Part shown: positions 61,838 through 64,000 of the stretch, one piece after another
How positions within the stretch are numbered: position 1 is the stretch's first letter
Layout of the letters: each line of letters begins with the position of its first letter
Source: Lineus longissimus
Lineage: Eukaryota > Nemertea > Pilidiophora > Heteronemertea > Lineidae
Assembly (NCBI RefSeq): GCF_910592395.1
Contig: NC_088325.1
Location: 5,301,501-5,365,500 of the forward strand
Length of the DNA: 64,000 nt
Reading direction: 5' to 3'
Translations under genes and position numbers: made by a program
The notes under the pieces: generated by a model
Told to the model about the DNA's origin: nothing
Seen by the model: only the letters and a program-made list of their open reading frames with translations
Databases searched by the model: none

Positions 61838-62446
61838 GGTAACCGGAAAAACGCCGACCGACCGACCGACCGACCTGCCAACCTACCGTCATATGCAGTA
61901 TCCCTTTCGCTTTTCTATAGCACATGTATCTGTGTAGTGCCCAGCGCAATTCACGTGATGGATTCGGACATGTCTGACAGCAGCATCTTCAGTCAATTAT
62001 ACCGGGAATACGAGCCCACGCGGTAAGGAACTGATAACGATACTCTAAAGATTTAAAAGATATGCTTTGTCTACATGGTCGGTGGATATAAAAACATGAT
62101 TTGGGCCTAATCTATGCACTGTAGTTTTTCTACTCGAGTGTCTCGACCGATGCAATGCATGAACTGCAACGCGCAATATGCATTTGTTGTCATTTGAACA
62201 GCACACGTGCGCTTGTTTACAATTTCTTTTCACATGACCTGCTATCGTGGATTGGATATATCACATTGACTTATGAGACCTGAGACTCAACTACGAAACT
62301 CCTTGTGTTGGTAGGTCGGTAGGTCGGTCGGTCAGCGTTTTTCCGGTTACCAAGCGAAAGGGATACTGCATATGTCGGTAGGTTGGCAGGTCGGTCGGTC
62401 GGTCGGTCGGTCGGTCGGTCGGTCGGTGTTTTTCCGGTTACCTAAG
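61838..62446. repeat. Inverted pair of (ACCG)n-tailed repeats
   Basis: 61838-61918 (GGTAACCGGAAAAACGCC, tail, CCTACCGTCATATGCAGTAT, CCCTTTCGCTT) is mirrored around 62349-62446. The two arms enclose about 430 bp with no gene. Confidence 0.65.
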
Positions 62447-62598
62447 GCAACTGTTGAAATATTTTGACCAGAAATCTCTGGTGATGCGAAGACGTCAAGT
62501 CGGAAGTTTGAGCCGACGACGTAATCTCTCGGGCACTGGGCCAAATGTCCGATTTACATACACCCGCTGAAATTGTCACATAGTAGTCTCTCTGCCAC

Positions 62599-63606
62599 GG
62601 TAGTTGATAAAGCTTGGAATCAGTGAAACCTTGGAACCAGTGATAAACCTTGGAATCAGTCCTAAAAATGCATAAAAACATGAAATAATGCCATTCGAAC
62701 CTAACGTGGTTACGAATCAACATTTGGAGCTTATTCTTACATGATCAGATCGGAATTTTATGGTAATTTAGAAATCTGTCGCATATCCGATTCAATAGTC
62801 TGTATTTTAGAACAACCCAGTTGTACCTCGCCTCCAGTGTACAGTACTGATCTCCCAAATATGGGAAGACACGCCCACCACACACCCATAATATGAACCA
62901 ATAGCGCTCCGCTTATAAATACGCCACCACCACGCGGGGCCTATTTGAACTACGGATCGGTCTGTTCATACAGGGTGATACAGAGAAAATTGGGGGCCTG
63001 TCATGCATTATGCATGGATAAGGTTGACGACTATGTCTAGGCCTAATTGTCTATGATTGACTGATATTTTATAACAAACGATGAATAAAAGAAGCCTAGT
63101 CATGTATGTTTATTACCGAAGTTTGCGGATGAAAATTTCCTTCGCCGTGAGCGATTTCTTACATCTTCCAGTACGCATCGAGGGATGCAGAGATCTTTGT
63201 GACGTCACCAGTTCTAAGCGGTTTTTTTATTCACGTGTGTGTTTGTCCTATGATCTCGTGCATCTAGTACCGAGCATAATACTTTATCGTCTATGGAATA
63301 CAAAACAATCATAAAAACTAATTTTTGCTTCCATTGAAGAGAAATAAAATATTTTAACGACCACAGCGCATTGCCAATTGATGACGTCATCCTCCACATT
63401 AAAAATGTTGGCTTCTGAACTAACTGGCAAATTGCTATCAATAAAGTCAGCTGGGACGAGACTGTCAGTTGGGAGGGTATAAATCGTGGAAGGAACGCAC
63501 CCGATTTCCCGCGCTATTTGCACAGTGATTCCATGGTTTACATTGAATATTCCAAGGTTTATCAGTGTTTCCAAGGTTTCACTAATTCCATACTTTATCA
63601 ACTACC
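62599..63606. mobile_element. Mutator-like non-autonomous element, copy 2, 1008 bp
   Basis: Ends are GGTAGTTGATAAAGCTTGG and the mirrored ACTTTATCAACTACC. The 9-bp direct repeat CTCTGCCAC flanks it at 62590-62598 and 63607-63615. It is reverse in orientation to copy 1 and lacks the nested insertion. No transposase is encoded. Confidence 0.82.
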
Positions 63607-63615
63607 CTCTGCCAC

Positions 63616-64000
63616 AGTGTGATCGTCAACACACTGACCCAGTGTGTATAGTGGATTGAAATGCCTTCTTGTTATGTTTCGATAAAAAAAACATTTTAAG
63701 GATGTCGTGATAGTTTTTTTTATAACACTGTGAAGTGTATTTGTGTCAAACAGATGCGTAATATAGATATAGATTTTAGCAATGAATGGCGCCGTCACGG
63801 GTGTCCAGTGTTGTCGTGATCCGTGATTATGTGACAGTACGACTGATCAAAGCGCCATTTCGCCTCACTTCAAACATGATTTGTGTATTTATGCAGGTTT
63901 CTCGCATGAATCTATTATCTCAGGCATATGATCTTCCACGGCGTCGCTCGGGCAATGAGAACCCTGTTTTAAGTTTTATGAATGGATCGTATTTTGGCAA
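63616..64000. other. Terminal stretch with no recognisable gene
   Basis: No ORF or repeat that I can support. Confidence 0.4.

Noticed and set aside
61353-62544. ORFs with repeated R-P-T-D peptides
   Set aside because: Pure translation of the tetranucleotide microsatellite in three frames. No protein-like flanks.
1-64000. Bacterial or free viral contig
   Set aside because: Splice sites, LINEs, Harbinger and Mutator elements, satellites and Ig exons surround the virus-like blocks, and one block has a target duplication, so these are integrated copies in an animal genome.

Overview
This is eukaryotic nuclear DNA, most likely from a marine invertebrate animal. It is intron-bearing and about 60% AT, and it is packed with animal-type transposons: Maverick/Polinton, PIF/Harbinger, LINEs, Mutator-like elements and many MITEs. 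The only plausible host gene is a set of immunoglobulin-domain exons near 57.7-59.5 kb. I see no rRNA, no tRNA I could defend and no CRISPR array. The species cannot be fixed from the sequence.

Layout. (1) 1-7.5 kb: remnant of a virus-like Maverick (element A), cut at both ends. It has capsid-region genes, small membrane proteins, a penton-like gene and the 5' part of a protein-primed DNA polymerase B. A 30-bp double-hairpin repeat is scattered through it, mostly inside its genes. (2) 7.6-10.2 kb: MITE, LINE fragment and plain DNA. (3) 10.2-14.3 kb: a complete PIF/Harbinger element with a Myb-like gene and a DDE transposase. (4) 14.3-34.6 kb: a nest. A satellite array holds a large foldback element, which holds a complete 17.2-kb Maverick (element B, 16475-33689) with 6-bp target duplication GAAACA and terminal inverted repeats of 1.2-1.3 kb that each carry a copy of the same gene. 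(5) 34.7-40.4 kb: MITEs, a Mutator-like element with 9-bp target duplications, and a broken repeat-encoded zinc protein gene. (6) 40.6-54.2 kb: a three-ORF LINE on the minus strand, split by a small MITE and by a 7.8-kb DNA transposon. The latter encodes a DDE transposase fused to a ubiquitin-specific protease domain. (7) 54.2-64 kb: plain DNA, the Ig exons with a partial duplicated copy, microsatellite-tailed repeats and a second Mutator-like copy.

Element B is the best-resolved unit. Leftward genes encode a penton-like protein, several membrane or coiled-coil virion-type proteins and small proteins. Rightward genes encode an HNH nuclease, polymerase B, a conserved capsid-region protein, integrase, double-jelly-roll major capsid protein, packaging ATPase and a small protein. 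Two more genes run leftward among or after these. Most of its genes start at an AAATAAATG-like signal. Integrase, both capsid proteins and the TIR gene are open, but polymerase, ATPase, the conserved capsid-region protein, a small membrane protein and probably a zinc-ribbon gene each carry stops or frameshifts. This copy therefore looks recently inactivated. Elements A and B are different Maverick lineages that share polymerase, penton and at least four little-characterised proteins.

The observations most worth a second look are the transposase-deubiquitinase fusion with intact-looking catalytic residues for both activities, the double-hairpin repeats with compensatory stem changes inside element A genes, and the start-codon promoter motif of element B.
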